Notes: generated by a model from the sequence alone, not told the origin. DNA of 64,000 nucleotides from Gnetum montanum (GCA_015680685.1 MNCI01033485.1:2239-66238), one strand, 5' to 3'. Shown: positions 46,988 through 60,380, counted from the stretch's first letter. Program-made: numbers and translations.

Positions 46988-49900
46988 TTTCCTTAATAAG
47001 ACATCCTTGAGGTTAATGAACATATACTTCTTATTTGATGTAGCCGTTTAGAAAGGATAAGTTTACATTCATTTAGTGTAGTTTTAGGTCATTTTGAGAT
47101 GCTATTGAGAGAATAATTTTTATATTTTTAAATCAGGTAATTGGAGTAAGAATTTCTTCATTGTCAATGTGCTTCTCTTGTCTAAAGCCTCTAGGTACTA
47201 GTCTTTCTTTATGGTTCATTACTTCATCTTTTTCATTGAATTTTGTTTTGTAGAATCATTAACAATTAATAATTTTTTATATGTTGGTTTATCAATTAAT
47301 TCCCATGTATCATTTTTTATAATATCTTTACACTCATTATCCATGACGTCTTTCTATACTCTTGTTTTAAAGGCTTCTTCAATATTTGATGATTCTAAAG
47401 GAAGGGGTATTAAGTAGGCTAATTTAAAGATGACATTGAACCATGTAGTTATTTTTTTAAAATTTGTGTCTAGAATTTAATTTTGATGATGATATCTTAG
47501 TAGTTATGAGTTATCTTTAATTTGAGATTAAGATCTTTGACTATTTTGTTGAAGTTCACTAATGACAAATTTATCTTCAAGGAATATTACATATCTATAA
47601 ATATACCATTTGTGCTCATTAGAATCATAGCAATTATATCCATTATATTTTATGTCATATCCAAGAAATATAATTTTTTTTATTGTATCATTTATCTTTT
47701 CTAAGATTTTTTTCAAAATAGTTTTGACATAATAATAACATCCAAATATCTTCATATGTTTGATATTTGGAAGCTTATTATAAGGAAGCTCACAAGAAGT
47801 GATATCCTTATTATTACTATAGATGATTCTATTTATTATATATGTTTTTGTGAATATGATCATGCTCCAATACTTATTTGGTCAAAAAGACCTTGTTTAG
47901 TGTAGAAGTATTTAAAGTTTTTGTTGATGAATTCTCCTGATTTTTCTAATTTAAAAGCTTTGATGGTGATGTTCAATTCATTTTGCATAATAATACAGAA
48001 ATTTTCTAATTTTTTCAAGGTTTTATCATTGATTTATAGAGTATATGTCTACGGGAATTTGATGTAGTCATCCACTATAATAAGAGAATAATTTGCTTCT
48101 CTAGTTAATGTATTTGGCATAGGATCCATAATTTTTATGTAAAGACGTTCAAGAGGCTTGTGTTTTTTTTACATATGCATAGTGTGAGGAGTGTTGGTTT
48201 ACTTGCCTTGAGCAAACATTTTAGCATTTTTCTTTTGGAGTCTTTATCATGTTGAGCTCAATGGCATTTTTTGCATTTTTCATTCTTTTAATGTTATTAT
48301 ATGATGAATGATCTAATATTTTGTGCCAAATTTAAGCTTCTTCCTTATTCATATGTTGATGATGATTTCTTGAAGTTGTTTGGACAATAATTTTATGTAA
48401 ATTGGTTTCTAGTTTTATGATTTAATACTGAGTTCTTTGGAGTTCTAAGCATCATTGACAATATCAATATGATTTTCTTTCAATTCATAATAGTCACAAG
48501 ATATATAATAAATTGAGTTGTTATAGGCTTTGACTCTAATAATTTTTTCTTCATTAAGTTTTTTGATTCCACATCATTCATTTTGGAAATTTACATCAAT
48601 TCCTCCTCTAGCTATTTGACCAACTAAAAGCAAAAGATTTAAAATATTTTGTATGTAAAAAATTCTATTAATGACTATCACTTTGTTTTGGGAAGTCTTA
48701 TGATCCAATCTTCTACTTCTTCAATGTTGATAAAGTTGTCATCACCAATTTTGATGTTGCTAATTTTCTTAGCCTTATAATTGAAAAGATATGATCTATG
48801 AGGTCTCATGTACTTAGAGCATACACTATACACAAAACAAGATTTTTTTTATTATCATATTAGAATTAAAGGCTTTGTGATTACATTAATTGTCTTCAAA
48901 AGTTGTCATTGATGTTGTTACCTCTTCTTGATTTTTATTTTATAGTTGTAGTACATCAAAGCCAAGTTTTTTTCCTAGAAAGACTCAATGATGTGTCCTC
49001 CCTTTTTGCAAAATCTACAAAATGAAATAGAATTGTATCTTTAATTTTGCTTACTCTACCTTCCTCTTATAGTACATTTACCTCTTGTATATTTTCAAGA
49101 AGTTTCTATAGCATCTTGAATGCTCTAAATGTTTTCATCTTAGAAGTTTCATGTATTAAATCTCTCTCCTTCTCTATTGGATCTACCTCTTCCTCTACTA
49201 GTAGTAAAAGCTTTAGTTTTATTTGAGCTATATGTTGTTAGACTTTCCAATGTTCCCAGTTGTGAAACTAGATCATCAACTATGAATTGCTTATATTCTT
49301 TATTTTTAAGAAAGTTCACCATTATATTTTGATACATGTGATCATTATCTAATGTTGCTACTACTATCTTTTGGATCTTTTAGTGATGAGTAAAACCATA
49401 ACCAAATTCATCAATGTGTTTATACAATCATATATTTATTCAAACAAGTCTTTAATATTTTCTTCCTTTTTTATTTCAAGTTTGTCAACTGGAATTTTGT
49501 ACCACAATTGATTAGTATATGGATTTTCTAAGTTGATAAGATAATGTAAGCATAACCTTTCCCATAGTTGTTTGAAAATATTTAGAGAGCATAGTCTTTC
49601 TGTTATGGTTTGAAACATGTTGAATATTATGATCGTTCTTATTAAAGAATCTTTTCTTTTTCATTTATCTTATTCTAGTAATTCATTTATGAAGGGATTA
49701 TCTTCAACTTTATCTTCTTTTCTTGAAATAGCCTAGAAAGGATTTTCATATGGTTCAATAGCCTCCTAAATATCATTTACTTTCAAGAGCTCATTCATCA
49801 TGTCTTTTGAAAGAATAAAGTGTTGAGTCCCATTGAAAATGATGGGACATTATACAATTTCCTTATTACAACTATTTGTGATACTAGCTCCAATACCACT

Positions 49901-50152
49901 ATTGATTATATTTTTGAAACAAATTTAAGGATGATATTTTGACTCTTTGTCTTCTAATATGAATAGTTTTGGAGTTTTTGAAATCTTGCAATGAAGATTG
50001 ACTGTTCTAAGTTGTGATTGAAGTTTTAATACATTAAATGCATTAGTATCTAGCTTAGGTAATTGCCTATAATAGTAATTTAACAATAGAGAAAGAAAAA
50101 CGTTGATTAATTGATGATTGTATAACATAGAAATAGGAATATGAATAGTCAT
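46988..50152 (-). pseudogene. gag-pol: Copia-3 gag-pol remnant (outermost element of the nest)
   Basis: On the minus strand: gag fragments 50152-49436 (QLWYKIPVDKLEIKKEEN), an arginine/glycine-rich piece at 49337-49149, zinc knuckle near 49010 (CRFCKKGGHIIESF, final cysteine replaced by phenylalanine), integrase core near 48100-47900 (VDDYIKF kept, but LEKSGEF in place of the usual SDNGGEF), integrase tail 47863-47528 (PNIKHMKIFGCYYYV, IFLGYDIKYNGYN), and RT start to 46990 (DTWELIDKP, MNVNLSFLNGYIK). It breaks off where the copia-2 LTR begins; the next RT motif lies at 35218-35110. It is therefore the host of copia-2. Confidence 0.8.
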
Positions 50153-51104
50153 AGATTAGCTAAAAATTTGTGCATTAACTTTTTTTTTGCAAATTTTAGG
50201 TCATTTACATCATGATATAATCTTGTTTATATAGAATTTTAATGGACCATACTAGGGGTTAATGAAAATTCATTTTCCAATAATAAAAATGAATAAAAAA
50301 TAAAAAATGATTAAATGGGGCTAAATCCATGTTCATCTACCTATATATTCATAAATTATTAAATAACATATTTTGTATTCTTTCTTTAAGTAATGACAAA
50401 TAATTCTGAGGCTTTGATTCCTATGTTACAAAGAAAACTAATTCTTCTTGCATTACATACTAATAATTAACATAAACCAACTAAGTAAGAATTATCATCA
50501 TTATCCTAGCCTTGTCCCAACAAAATGGGCATAGCTACAAGAGTTTTTTTTTTTTTTTCCTTTCATCTTTATAAAGAGAAATATCATGACATTGATCAAA
50601 GAATAATTAGAGTACATAGTCATGAATCCATACATTAATATAATAGTGGGCTAATAACCACATAAAGTAAATATAAGAATCAATAGCATAAAGCTAACAA
50701 GCTAATAATCAATAAATAGAATGCATCCTTTGACTATGCTAGCAACTCATTAATCAAGCATCATCAACATTTGAAAGGAAAGCAAAGTTAGTATGCACTA
50801 CATGCACATAGAAAACCTTTAGAACCTCACTCATCCAACCCAAAGATAAGCATCAAGAAATAGGGAACGTGGGCATGGAAAATAGACCTATATAACATGC
50901 CCATATATAAGCATGTACAACATGCATCTGTACTCCCTAATCAAAGATGACACAAACCATAAAATCAAGATCAAGAAAATACCACACTAATCAAGTCCAT
51001 ATCCCAATAGCATCAAATCCATAAGCAAAAATACCACATCTCTACATCCACTAGCATCATCAACATACCATGAAAACTCACATGCACCATAGTTAATATT
51101 AGTA
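50153..51104. other. AT-rich stretch, expected site of copia-3 5' LTR
   Basis: No LTR could be defined because no second copy was found. A T-run of about 15 lies near 50545. No gene seen. Confidence 0.35.
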
Positions 51105-52000
51105 TGTAAATCAAGTTATCATGTGTACTCAATACTAATCATCATATAACATGCCAATGGGATTTCATTGTTAGTCTTAACAAAATTTAATGTTGTTGAA
51201 CACTCCTCTAATATTCTAGAGAAATAATAAATTCTAGCAAAAATCACCACTTCATATTCTCTATAGGATGGAGCCTATGGCTAAAGCCACACTAATGCAT
51301 CCTATTAGATGTAACAAAATCACTCTAGGATGTTCATCACCAACCATTTCATACTTCTTAACACTAGTTCCAAATACAAATAATCAGCCATGCATCATAG
51401 CAGCACAAATACATCATTCAAGCATAGTGTTGGTGAGGAAAATGCAACAATCTAATGATGTACAATACTAGCATTTATAGTCAAACAAGAAGCGTAAACA
51501 CCTCATAAGAGACTTTCTTAAGAGTTTTGAATACTCAAATACATAAACTAACAAATTCCAACCTCAAATATTATTAAACACCAAATTTACCACATCACAA
51601 CCTCTATGTTAACTAATCATAACTTGGAAGATTTGAAGCTAGACTATGCACAACCCCACCATGAGATAACTACAAGTGTAACTTTTAGTTCTCTATCTCA
51701 TCACGACCTAGTCATGAGTACATCATGAGTTAGTTCATTATGTCATGACCTAACTAGGACCTCATCATGAAGACACTGTATCCCACTAAGCCCTAGATAC
51801 AAAATCCTAGTTTTTTCATGACCTTGTCATAACTCATACTTAATACAATGGATTTTTTATAATTCCATCATTACTTATGCTTAATATAAAGAAAAAACCA
51901 TTACTTCGTTGCTAGTCCACCATAACTTGCATTCATTGTTGACATTCTATTGCACATTTTTTACTATTTGATAAAACAAGTTGACTTACCTACACATTCT
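51105..52000 (-). repeat. Diverged fragment of the chromovirus LTR family
   Basis: 51105-51480 aligns loosely with 23440-23830 of the 3.66-kb LTR, for example AGCCAYACTAATRYATCCTA and TCACCAACCA-type phrases in the same order. Orientation is inferred to be the same. The similarity fades past 51500, and the full boundaries are not visible. Confidence 0.5.
51690..51860. repeat. TCATGA motif cluster
   Basis: TCATGA or GTCATGA recurs at least five times in about 170 bp, mixed with GACCTAGTCATG-type phrases. It lies downstream of the conserved LTR block in the same order as the GACATC cluster of the related LTR at 24.5 kb. Confidence 0.5.
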
Positions 52001-54290
52001 AAAATCTTGATAACTCAAACATGGTTCTACAAGGCTATAAGATAGACAAAGCTAAGAGACAATATATCTTTAATGAGCATAAGTATACATTCATTGATAA
52101 AACCTAGTAAACATCGAGCATAAAGAAACTTTTAGACCAAGTTTACTGAAGAAGGTAATAAAGATTCCCACTCATACTACTAATTTTTATAGTCGAGACC
52201 ACATGCATAAGCTTAGATCTATGACATAACCTAAAAGAGACTTCAAGTCCCAAGAAGCATTGGATACAAATATTCAACATCTATCTAGCTAGAGTATTTA
52301 TAAGAGAAACACATGTAGATTAACAATTAAGATCAAAGCAACAAAAAACATACTATCCTCACTTTATACCTTGTTGTTTCTAAAATATTTTTTACCATAA
52401 TTTAACATCTTTTCTAAAAGATAAAACCAAAACTTACTTAATCTCATAACATTGACTTTTAAATAAAGTACAATTAATAAAAGATAATTAAATTACTATC
52501 TAAAAAGTTTAGAAAACATATATAAAATATAATAATAAAGCATAATGAAATATCACACACATGTTTATCATATACCCATGTCTTATTCTCAAATCCATGA
52601 CACCTATTGCAACAAAAAAAATTGTTCATTGGAAAGAATTGATGGATCCAATGTAGCAGTCCTAAACCCATGAATCCCCAGGGCCTTTGAAAAAAATGGG
52701 ATTCGAGGCACCTTGGCTAGTCTAGCAAATCAACTAAAGACTTACAAAATGCAAAAATAGGGTAAGAAAAATAGAATGCTAAACCTGATAACAGATCTAA
52801 ATAATGAACAAAATACGAATGAATATATTTTTCACACCAAACTTTATTAAGAAACAATAAAGAATAAGTTAGAGAAATGTGTTCAAATGATGCCTGAGTG
52901 GGTAGCAGGGGGGTTCACTTGGATAGGGATTCAGGGTCCATTGAAATTGATGCAGTCAAATCAACCAGTGTTACTCCCAATGCTATCAAACCTCCAATGC
53001 TACTACTTCAAATTTGTAATGTTGCTATGATGGGGTTTGAGAAGTGTGAAGAATACAGGCTACCCAAGTGCTTTGCACTAGGAGCTAGAAATCCCAAGAG
53101 TGCAACATAGAGCTTGAAAATTCACAAATCCCAAAGAGGATTACAAGGTCACAAGGTTTCCACACTAGGTTCAAGAGAATACAAGTGTGGAAACTTGTAA
53201 CAACTCTTGAGTGCTTGAGAATTCCCAAGTGTAGAATTATGAACAAATTGTTGAACTATGTAAAAATTGTGTAACCAATATGAATAGTATAGGATTGCCA
53301 AAGTGTTTCTATGCAAAAATTTTCTGAACTGTGTCAAAAAATTGTTGAACCCTTAAATGGTATTTGAGGCTAGTTTTTATAGGTTTTGGGCCATGAATGG
53401 GGCTACAAAATGGCTACAATTTGGTTGTACAATGGCTGCAAATTGGCTATAATTTGGCTGCAAATTCCTACCTCGTATAGGTTAGATGGGTGTCCAAATT
53501 AAGGGGGTTACTATACATAGTAAGTGCACTTCCCCATGGTCATTCCATTTACTATAAATAGTAAAAAGGGCACACCTTCCATGCTAGAGATGAATCTTCC
53601 ATGCTGAGCCTTCTACTATCTTGGCTAGAGTGGTTGGTCGATGTTAGAGTGCATGGAGTGTTAAAATCTAGCTTTTGTGGCTTCCAAACTAGGGTCATGT
53701 AGTTTCCACACTTGGGTGGGGGGAAAGGAAAGGTTTCCAAGTTGAGGGGAAAGCCCCCACTCCTCCATGTTGGAGGTAGGTGAGATTTACCCCCCACACA
53801 CAACCCCCACCCCTCCGCCCCCCCCAACCAACCCCCCCACCCACTACCCTTGAAGTGTTTCTAGCATAGAACAATGTATTCCCCCAATAAAACCCATCAA
53901 ATTGCCATTTTTTACATTCCAAAAGGCATTTTTTACCCCTTTCCTCAAAGCTCAAATATAGATACTAGGTGACTTTTTTCACTTTGGGAATGAAGCTTTG
54001 ACCACTTATGAGGCATTTTTCAACCCTCAAAAGTATGTGATATGTGAGATTTCTTTCCATGGATTACAATCTTCACATTTACAATGAATTTTTACTTTAT
54101 GTTTCATTGGGTGAAAGGTACATGATGAAAATTAACTTTACCATGCAAATTTGTAGTGTTTTAATGGTCCCTTTTTGTTGGTATTTGGAGGATTAACTGA
54201 AGAGGCACTGACAAAGAATACAAAATACCACTGCATATTATAATGCTACAATGCACATAGGCCACATGAGATGATAAAACTAAGTTATCC
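52001..54290. other. Repeat-derived sequence without recognised genes
   Basis: No domain was identified. The open frame at 52898-53110 (+) has coding-like composition but no recognisable family. TTGGCTRCAAA-type units repeat at 53398-53468, and a C-rich block lies at 53789-53850. Confidence 0.35.
53789..53850. repeat. C-rich block (G-rich on minus strand)
   Basis: Several C tracts of 4-9 bases separated by 1-4 bases lie within about 60 bp, including a run of nine C. The minus strand could form G-quadruplexes. Confidence 0.75.
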
Positions 54291-54299
54291 AGGTCAATG

Positions 54300-54420
54300 A
54301 AGTCACTAGTTTATTGTTGTGGCTAGCCATGGAAATAGTTTGAGGCCCTAGCCATGGAAATATTTTCAGGCCCTAGTAGGCCATGCTACTAGTTTAAGGT
54401 TGTAGTGGACCATTGAAAGT
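54300..54420 (-). repeat. Subrepeats downstream of third Tat pol
   Basis: Units such as GGCCCTAGTAGGCCATGCTACTAGTTTAAGG and AGGCCCTAGCCATGGAAAT recur. On the minus strand the core TTAAACTAG resembles TAAAACTGG of the array at 6625, and the position after pol is the same. Confidence 0.6.
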
Positions 54421-54445
54421 AGGCTCTCTTGTTGATGAATGTTAG

Positions 54446-57400
54446 CTACATGTAATATGACTTTAGATAAGAATGATTGACTAGATTGGACAAATCATTC
54501 CCATCCATGGCAACTATCCTAAATGCATTATTGTCATAGACTCTGGTGACAAGGAAGGGCCCTTCCCAATTGGTTGAGAATTTATTCACATGCTTATGGA
54601 TAGCTTTGAAAACCAATTCACCTTCCTTGATCTTATGCATGGTCAAGTTATGGTGATGATATTGTTTCTACCTCTCTTGATAGTGTTCGATGTGAGCAAG
54701 TGCTTGCATACATTGCTCCTCCACAGATTCCAAGGCTATTGTCTATAACTCCTAGCTCTGCTCATCACTAATGAATTTGGTCAAGGGTACTTAGAGCAAT
54801 GGAACCTACAATTCAAGAGGTAAAATAGCTTTAGAATCATAAACCAAGCTATAGGGGTCATACCAGTTATCATGCAATAGGTTGTTCTATATGTTTAGAG
54901 TGCATGGACAAGCTACTCATACCATTTGCACTTGCTATTGTTGAGCATCCTTTTGAATAAGTTGATGATGATCTTGTTAATTGCTTCTACTTGTCCATTG
55001 GCTTGAGGGTAATGAGGTGACAAGAAAGAATGCTTAATGTTTAGGTCATGAAAGAAATATTTTATTTCTTGGCTACTAAAGTATGGTTCATTGTATGTAA
55101 CTATGGTCATGGGTATGCCAAAACTAGCTACAATGTTATCTAGGATGAACTCATAGACTTGTTTGGATGTAGTCTTCCTTAGGAGAATAGACTCAACCCA
55201 CTTTGTAAAGTATTTGGTTGTAGTGATGATGAAGCTATGTCTTGCAGAAGACTTAGGCATTATGGGCCTAATGATATCTAACCCCCATCATTGAAATGAC
55301 CATGTTATTTGAGTGGTATGAAATTTAGTTGGTGGTACACATATAAAGTTGCTATATTGTTGGCATGTGTCACATTACTTAACCTTCTATAGGAAATAAT
55401 TTTCCATATGTGGCCAAGAGTAGCCTAACCATATAATCATAGTAGTGATAGCTCTTGGTCTTATATGTGCTCCATAAAAACCCTTATGAACCTTCTCTAA
55501 GACTATTTTGGCTTCTATTTATCCTAAGCACTTTATGAGTATGACATCATAGGATCATCAACATAATGTGTTATCACCTACAATGACATACTACTTTGAT
55601 CACTTGCATACAACATCCTTCTAAGCTATAGTTAGGCCTTGTGAGGATTCTTCATGCATAAGGTAAAATTTGATATTTTCATATGACTCCTTGGTAGGAT
55701 CAATATGAATGATGACCACAAAGGTATCCTCAATGTTCTATGTGATGGGAGTAGCACAATCTATAGTTAAGGTAGGAAACTTACTAAACACATCTAGTGT
55801 CACACTAAGGACTAATGTTGTAATTGCATTGGCTATGACATTCTTATTTCAGGGTATGTGTTGGATATCAACATTTTTGAATTCTTATAACAATTTCTTT
55901 CCTAGGTCACAGTAAGGTTGTAAGTATTTGGCCTTACATGCATATACCTCAATGACTTAGTTGATCACAAGTTGTGAATTACCTTTGATCATTAAGCATG
56001 TAATTCCTAGGTCATAGTCTACCATCATCCCTCTGATCAAACCCTCATACTTCGCTATGTTGTTAGTACATGAAAACTCAAAACAATAGGCAAAGGGTTG
56101 GATATCACCAAATGGAAATGTTATGATGGCAACAACACTAACCTCATGGGTAGTTGAAGCTCTATCAAAGTGCATGACTACCTCATAACCCTTAGGTACT
56201 TGGCTAACTATGTTAATATGCTAATCAAGGAATTCACAACTTAATCATCAACAAGTGAAACCGTGAGTCATATGGATATAGCTTGATCTTTCGTTGAGGA
56301 TTGAGAGATGTAATGAAGGTGAAACTTCATAGTTATGGTTTTCCATTAGGCTATATGGCTACTTTCATAAATGTTGGTTGTTATGGTTTTGAGTATGTTA
56401 TCCTTGCAAATGATGTTGACTTGGCTTCTAAAGAGGTAGTGTCTCCACTTCTTCAAAGAGAAGACTAGTGCTAGACAATACTTCTCCACTTTAGTGTATC
56501 AAGTCTCATGGGAAACTAATGCATGGCTAAGGTAGTATGTAGGAATTTTTGCTTCATCATCGCATTTCTAACAAAGTAGAGAGGCAATGGATGCATCAGA
56601 GATGACAAGGTAAATGTAAAACAATTTACCCTCTTGCAAAGGATAGACTATCGATAGTTGTATCAACTCTTACTTAAGTTTTTCAAAGGTCTCTTGGCAT
56701 TGAGACGTCCACTCATAGTGAACTCTTTTCTTAAGTAAATGTTGCATGGGCTGTAACTTATCCATGAGCCTAATGATAAACCTACAAATAAACTGTAATC
56801 TACCTTGTAATCCCCAAATATCTTTAAGGTTAGTAGGCACTGCTAATTTGGATATGGCCTTAACCTTATCAAGATCGACACAAATCCCTACTTCAGATAC
56901 TACAAAGCCAAACATCTTACTAGTCTTGACATCAAAGAAATACTTCTTAGGATTAAGCCTAAGCTCATACTTAAGGCATCATTTAAGCATAAGATCTAGG
57001 TCATTAGCATGATCATTAGCCATTTGGACTTAATGGCTATATCATCTACATAATCATTAAGCAAACCTAACATGTAATCACTAAATATATAGGTCATGGC
57101 TCATTGATAGGTTGCTTTGACATTCTTAAGGTCAAATGACATAATAGTATAGTAAAAAGTACTCCATTGGGTCATAAAGATCATGCTAAGTTTGGTGCTT
57201 TAGGTTGATCCTAATTTGGTTATATCTCAAGAATCCATCCATAAAGGACAACAAGGCATGTCCATCTATAGAATCAATAAGTTGATCAATACTAGGCAAA
57301 GGAAAGTCATCCTTGATGGTCACTTTATTTAGCCCTCAAAAATTGATGCAAATATGGATACTCCTATTTTTCTTAGGAGCTACCACTATGTTGGACACCC

Positions 57401-57870
57401 ATTCCACATAGTCAATAGCCCTAATGAAATCAGCTTGGTAGAGCTTTGAGATCTCATCATGAATGGCTAAGGCCAAATCAAGTCTAATCTTACACACTTT
57501 CTACTTAACTAGTCTAATGATAGCATCTAGTATGATACTGTGTTAGACTAAATGTGGGTCTAGATTGGCATATCTTTGTATGACCAAGCAAAGGCCTTAA
57601 TGTTATTTTGTAGGATCTTGGTGATGTCTTGAGCCTATTGAGGTTTCAATAAGAAACTTAGCTTAAGGATTTTCTCCTTACCACTGTGTGTTGTGATAAG
57701 AACCTCAACTAGAGAGTCCTTGATTATGTTTTCCACTTCTAAGTCAATGATTTTGACTAGGTTTTTAGACCATTCTAAAGTTTTTCCTATTCAAGCTATA
57801 TGGTCAACAAGACTCTCAAGCTCAAGATCTAGGAAATCAGGGTCGATACACCATTCAACGTCACTGAAAT
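54446..57870 (-). pseudogene. pol: Third Tat-lineage pol copy, minus strand
   Basis: A decayed relative of the pols at 3099 and 10440. From high to low: pre-RT (KTLEWSKNLVKIIDLE near 57770), RT with YVDD near 57025-57040, RT end 56915-56670 (RLQFICRFIIRLMDKLQPM), archaeal-type RNase H 56175-55957 (MHFDRASTT, NNIAKYEGL with lysine for the expected glutamate), integrase zinc-finger region near 55400-55600, core 55290-54913 with WGLDI, VTYN in place of VTDN, and GQVEAINK, then the C-terminal module 54646-54446 (TNWEGPFLV, SYLKSYYM). Catalytic changes, stops and frameshifts show it is dead. No gag or protease is seen upstream. Confidence 0.87.
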
Positions 57871-59099
57871 CTCATGTAGACACAAAGGCAAACTGATTTG
57901 CTCCTAGGTACTCATACTTTGGTCCTACATGTCAACCATAAGCATATTACGTGGGACCTAGGTAAAAGTAAATAAATAATGATAAAAATGCTATAAAATT
58001 ATGTAAATACATGTTATCCTATTGCAAACAAAGTCATACAAGGCTATAAATATGGTAACGATAAGCAAATAAAGTGCAATTAAAGAAAATAAAGGTCAAA
58101 CCAAGGTTAAAATAAGTAAGAAATAAGGCTATAAATGGTCAAAAAAGGCCATAATTTTTCCATTTTTAGGCCTTAGTGGGACATGATGCTAGTTTAGAGT
58201 CTTGGCGGACTATGATGCTAGTTTAAGGCCTTAGTGGGCCATGGTCACATGGTGTCAAATAGTGGTTAGGGAAGGTCAAGCCCCACTATTTGTTACCATT
58301 CAAAGGTGAAACAAAGGCAAATAAGGCTATAATAAGGCAAATAAAGAACATATAAAGGACTCTACTCTATCTGCAATCTATTACATTGGCCTTTGTACTA
58401 GCTAAGTCTATTTCATCATTACAGGATAGAAATTAATAAGTGGGTAGGTCCCAACAAGGTTTTTTGGTAATGGTAGAACAAGTATGGTTATACTCCACAA
58501 TATTATTCTCCCATGTATCCAAGATATCTATTTAGGAGGCATAATAAGCATCATGGAGACTTTATCTATTATAGTGACCTTTAGGTAAGGGGATGACATA
58601 CTTTGACCTATGGTGAAAATCCCTATTATTATCTAGTCAATTGTATAACTCATAGAATAAATTGTCTAACCCATGGGGCTATGCATTCTTCTAAGATGTC
58701 TATACTAGTAATGAGAGACATTTTGAACAATATTTTCAAGAGCACAACATCCAAAATCCAAAGACACTCAATCTCAAAATGCTCGACTAGAGGATTGCGC
58801 ATGCCCACGCTAATAATATAGGATATCAAATCTTGGATTTCATCTATGATGGATCCCAAGTCTTCTTCTTCACTTCTCCTCCTTCTCCTCATCCATGGAG
58901 CCCACCAAAAGATGATCATGTTAATTTAGGTGGTAAATATGACTCCCCTGGTGATGCATAATTGTCATGTACAGTAAGATGCTCTGTAAAAGTGTGTTTG
59001 CATGTTACCTTTCTAAAGTAGCTTTTGTAAAGTAGGCTCCTTTGTGATAAGGTTCATTAGTGTGGTGGTTGTGTAAATGCACTACCAATAGTGTTGTAA
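57871..59099. other. Spacer between third Tat pol and caulimovirid-like element
   Basis: No gene recognised. 58165-58255 contains two copies of an ATGATGCTAGTTTA-type unit with GGCCTTAGTGGG, belonging to the same subrepeat family as 54300-54420 although it lies on the 5' side of that pol. CT-rich sequence at 58855-58890. Confidence 0.45.
58165..58255 (-). repeat. Tat subrepeats on the 5' side of the third pol
   Basis: Units of about 30 bp: GGCCTTAGTGGGACATGATG, CTAGTTTAGAG, then GATGCTAGTTTAAGGCCTTA. Similar to the units at 54300-54420, so probably the 3' region of a neighbouring element copy. Confidence 0.6.
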
Positions 59100-59105
59100 A
59101 ACCCC

Positions 59106-59249
59106 TATAAAAGAAGTAGTTTGGAACACTTAAGAGACAACAAAAGAGAAATCACAAGAGCTACTAATAACACATTGCAAGCATTCCTTCCAAACATCCC
59201 TTAAGTGCTTGAGTTTGTGATTGTACCTTTGTTTTGCAGTGTGAATAAA
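59106..59249 (+). promoter_or_regulatory. TATA box and poly(A) signal of caulimovirid-like element
   Basis: TATAAAA at 59106-59112 is followed 132 bases later by AATAAA at 59244-59249, with the primer site about 125 bases further on. A TATA box with a poly(A) signal shortly downstream of the start site is the arrangement used by pararetroviruses (and LTRs) to make a terminally redundant RNA. Confidence 0.5.
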
Positions 59250-59374
59250 TGATTTGAGACTCTTCTAGTTTATATTCTTTTTGCTTTGAGCAAGAGTAGA
59301 GTAAGCTTGAGTGTGAGGGACTATCTGGAATGATTTTACCAAAGGAACTATCTAGAACGATCTGGGCAAGAGTT

Positions 59375-59388
59375 TGGTATTAGAGCCA
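59375..59388 (+). promoter_or_regulatory. Primer binding site, initiator tRNA-Met type
   Basis: TGGTATTAGAGCCA differs by one transition from TGGTATCAGAGCCA, the tRNA-Met complement used by Caulimoviridae and many copia elements. It lies upstream of the first open region of the element. Confidence 0.8.
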
Positions 59389-59461
59389 TAGTTTTGCAAC
59401 AGAGTTGCAGAGCCACCGAAGGTGTAAGATGTGTAGTAAGGGCTAACGTGAGGCATGTAAG

Positions 59462-60380
59462 ATGTGCAACTATATCATTATACTTCTCCACTACAAGAAA
59501 TGGTCAGAACCCAAGCTTTATCAAGTTCTTCTACTCCTTATGCTCATCACATTTCTACTTTTTGTAGTACCTCAGGATGTTCCACTATGCCACTTGTCCC
59601 TCAGCAATGAGAAGGTTAACCTTATTGAATCCATTATGTCTATGCATTTTTCTAAATGCAAATTAGAAATCAATGGATCTGGTCTCTGACCAATTACTCT
59701 TTCTTTTTTCTTGGGGAAAGAGATTAGGAAGTGGATTCAAGCTAAATATAATTATATTCATATTACTACACTTGATATACATATCCACCCTTAGTTTAAT
59801 TACCACCTAAAGAACCCCTAGTACCTTGCACTAGTAGATTGGAGATTCAAGAAGTTTTAGGATGCCATTATCACTCAGGAAAAGGGCCATCTTGAATTTG
59901 ATGCACTAGTAGTTACACTTCCCAACTTTACTCTATCACTCAAGGACCATCATTTACATAATAGTTTAATGGTTATTGTTTACATTACTTTAGATATGAA
60001 AGTAGGTAGTGTGTATGCTACAATAGGTACTCACTTAATTTTTAAGCTTTTCCAGACTATTAGTATAAAGATACTATTACCATTTGATGAACATATTGTC
60101 TCCTATGGCACAAAGAATATTGAATATGGATTAACCGTTAACACCGAGGATTTCCCTATTCATACCCTATACCCTTAATTAGATGATACAATTGAGGAAT
60201 TTTATGAACACTTAGTACCTAAGAAGTCACATCATAATCTAGGAAGAAAAACTTATCATGTAAACCTCAAAACTCCTAGACTTACAAATATAGATCCATT
60301 CTTAGAAATGGGAGAATCTAGTACACAAATTCTTCCTTCCATAAGGAATCCTTTCAAGTTAATCCCTTTCTAGGAGATCT
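59462..60380 (+). pseudogene. Movement-protein-like region of endogenous caulimovirid
   Basis: A broken coding region. The part from about 59720 to 60178 contains KYNYIHI, VDWRFKKF, VTLPNFTLSLKDHHLHNSL and a conserved-looking GTHLIFKLF segment, which resembles the 30K-type movement protein region encoded ahead of the coat protein in Caulimoviridae. Movement proteins carry virus between cells through plasmodesmata. Stops occur near 59800, 59820 and 59860, and the upstream part (59462-59689) is in another frame. The family call rests on my reading of a few motifs and on gene order. Confidence 0.55.

Noticed and set aside
35220-46992. Target duplication for copia-2
   Set aside because: The outer flank at 46988-46992 is TTTCC, but no convincing match could be fixed at the uncertain lower LTR boundary near 35220.
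52898-53110. 70-codon plus-strand frame with coding-like composition
   Set aside because: No family recognised and no supporting context; not reported as a gene.
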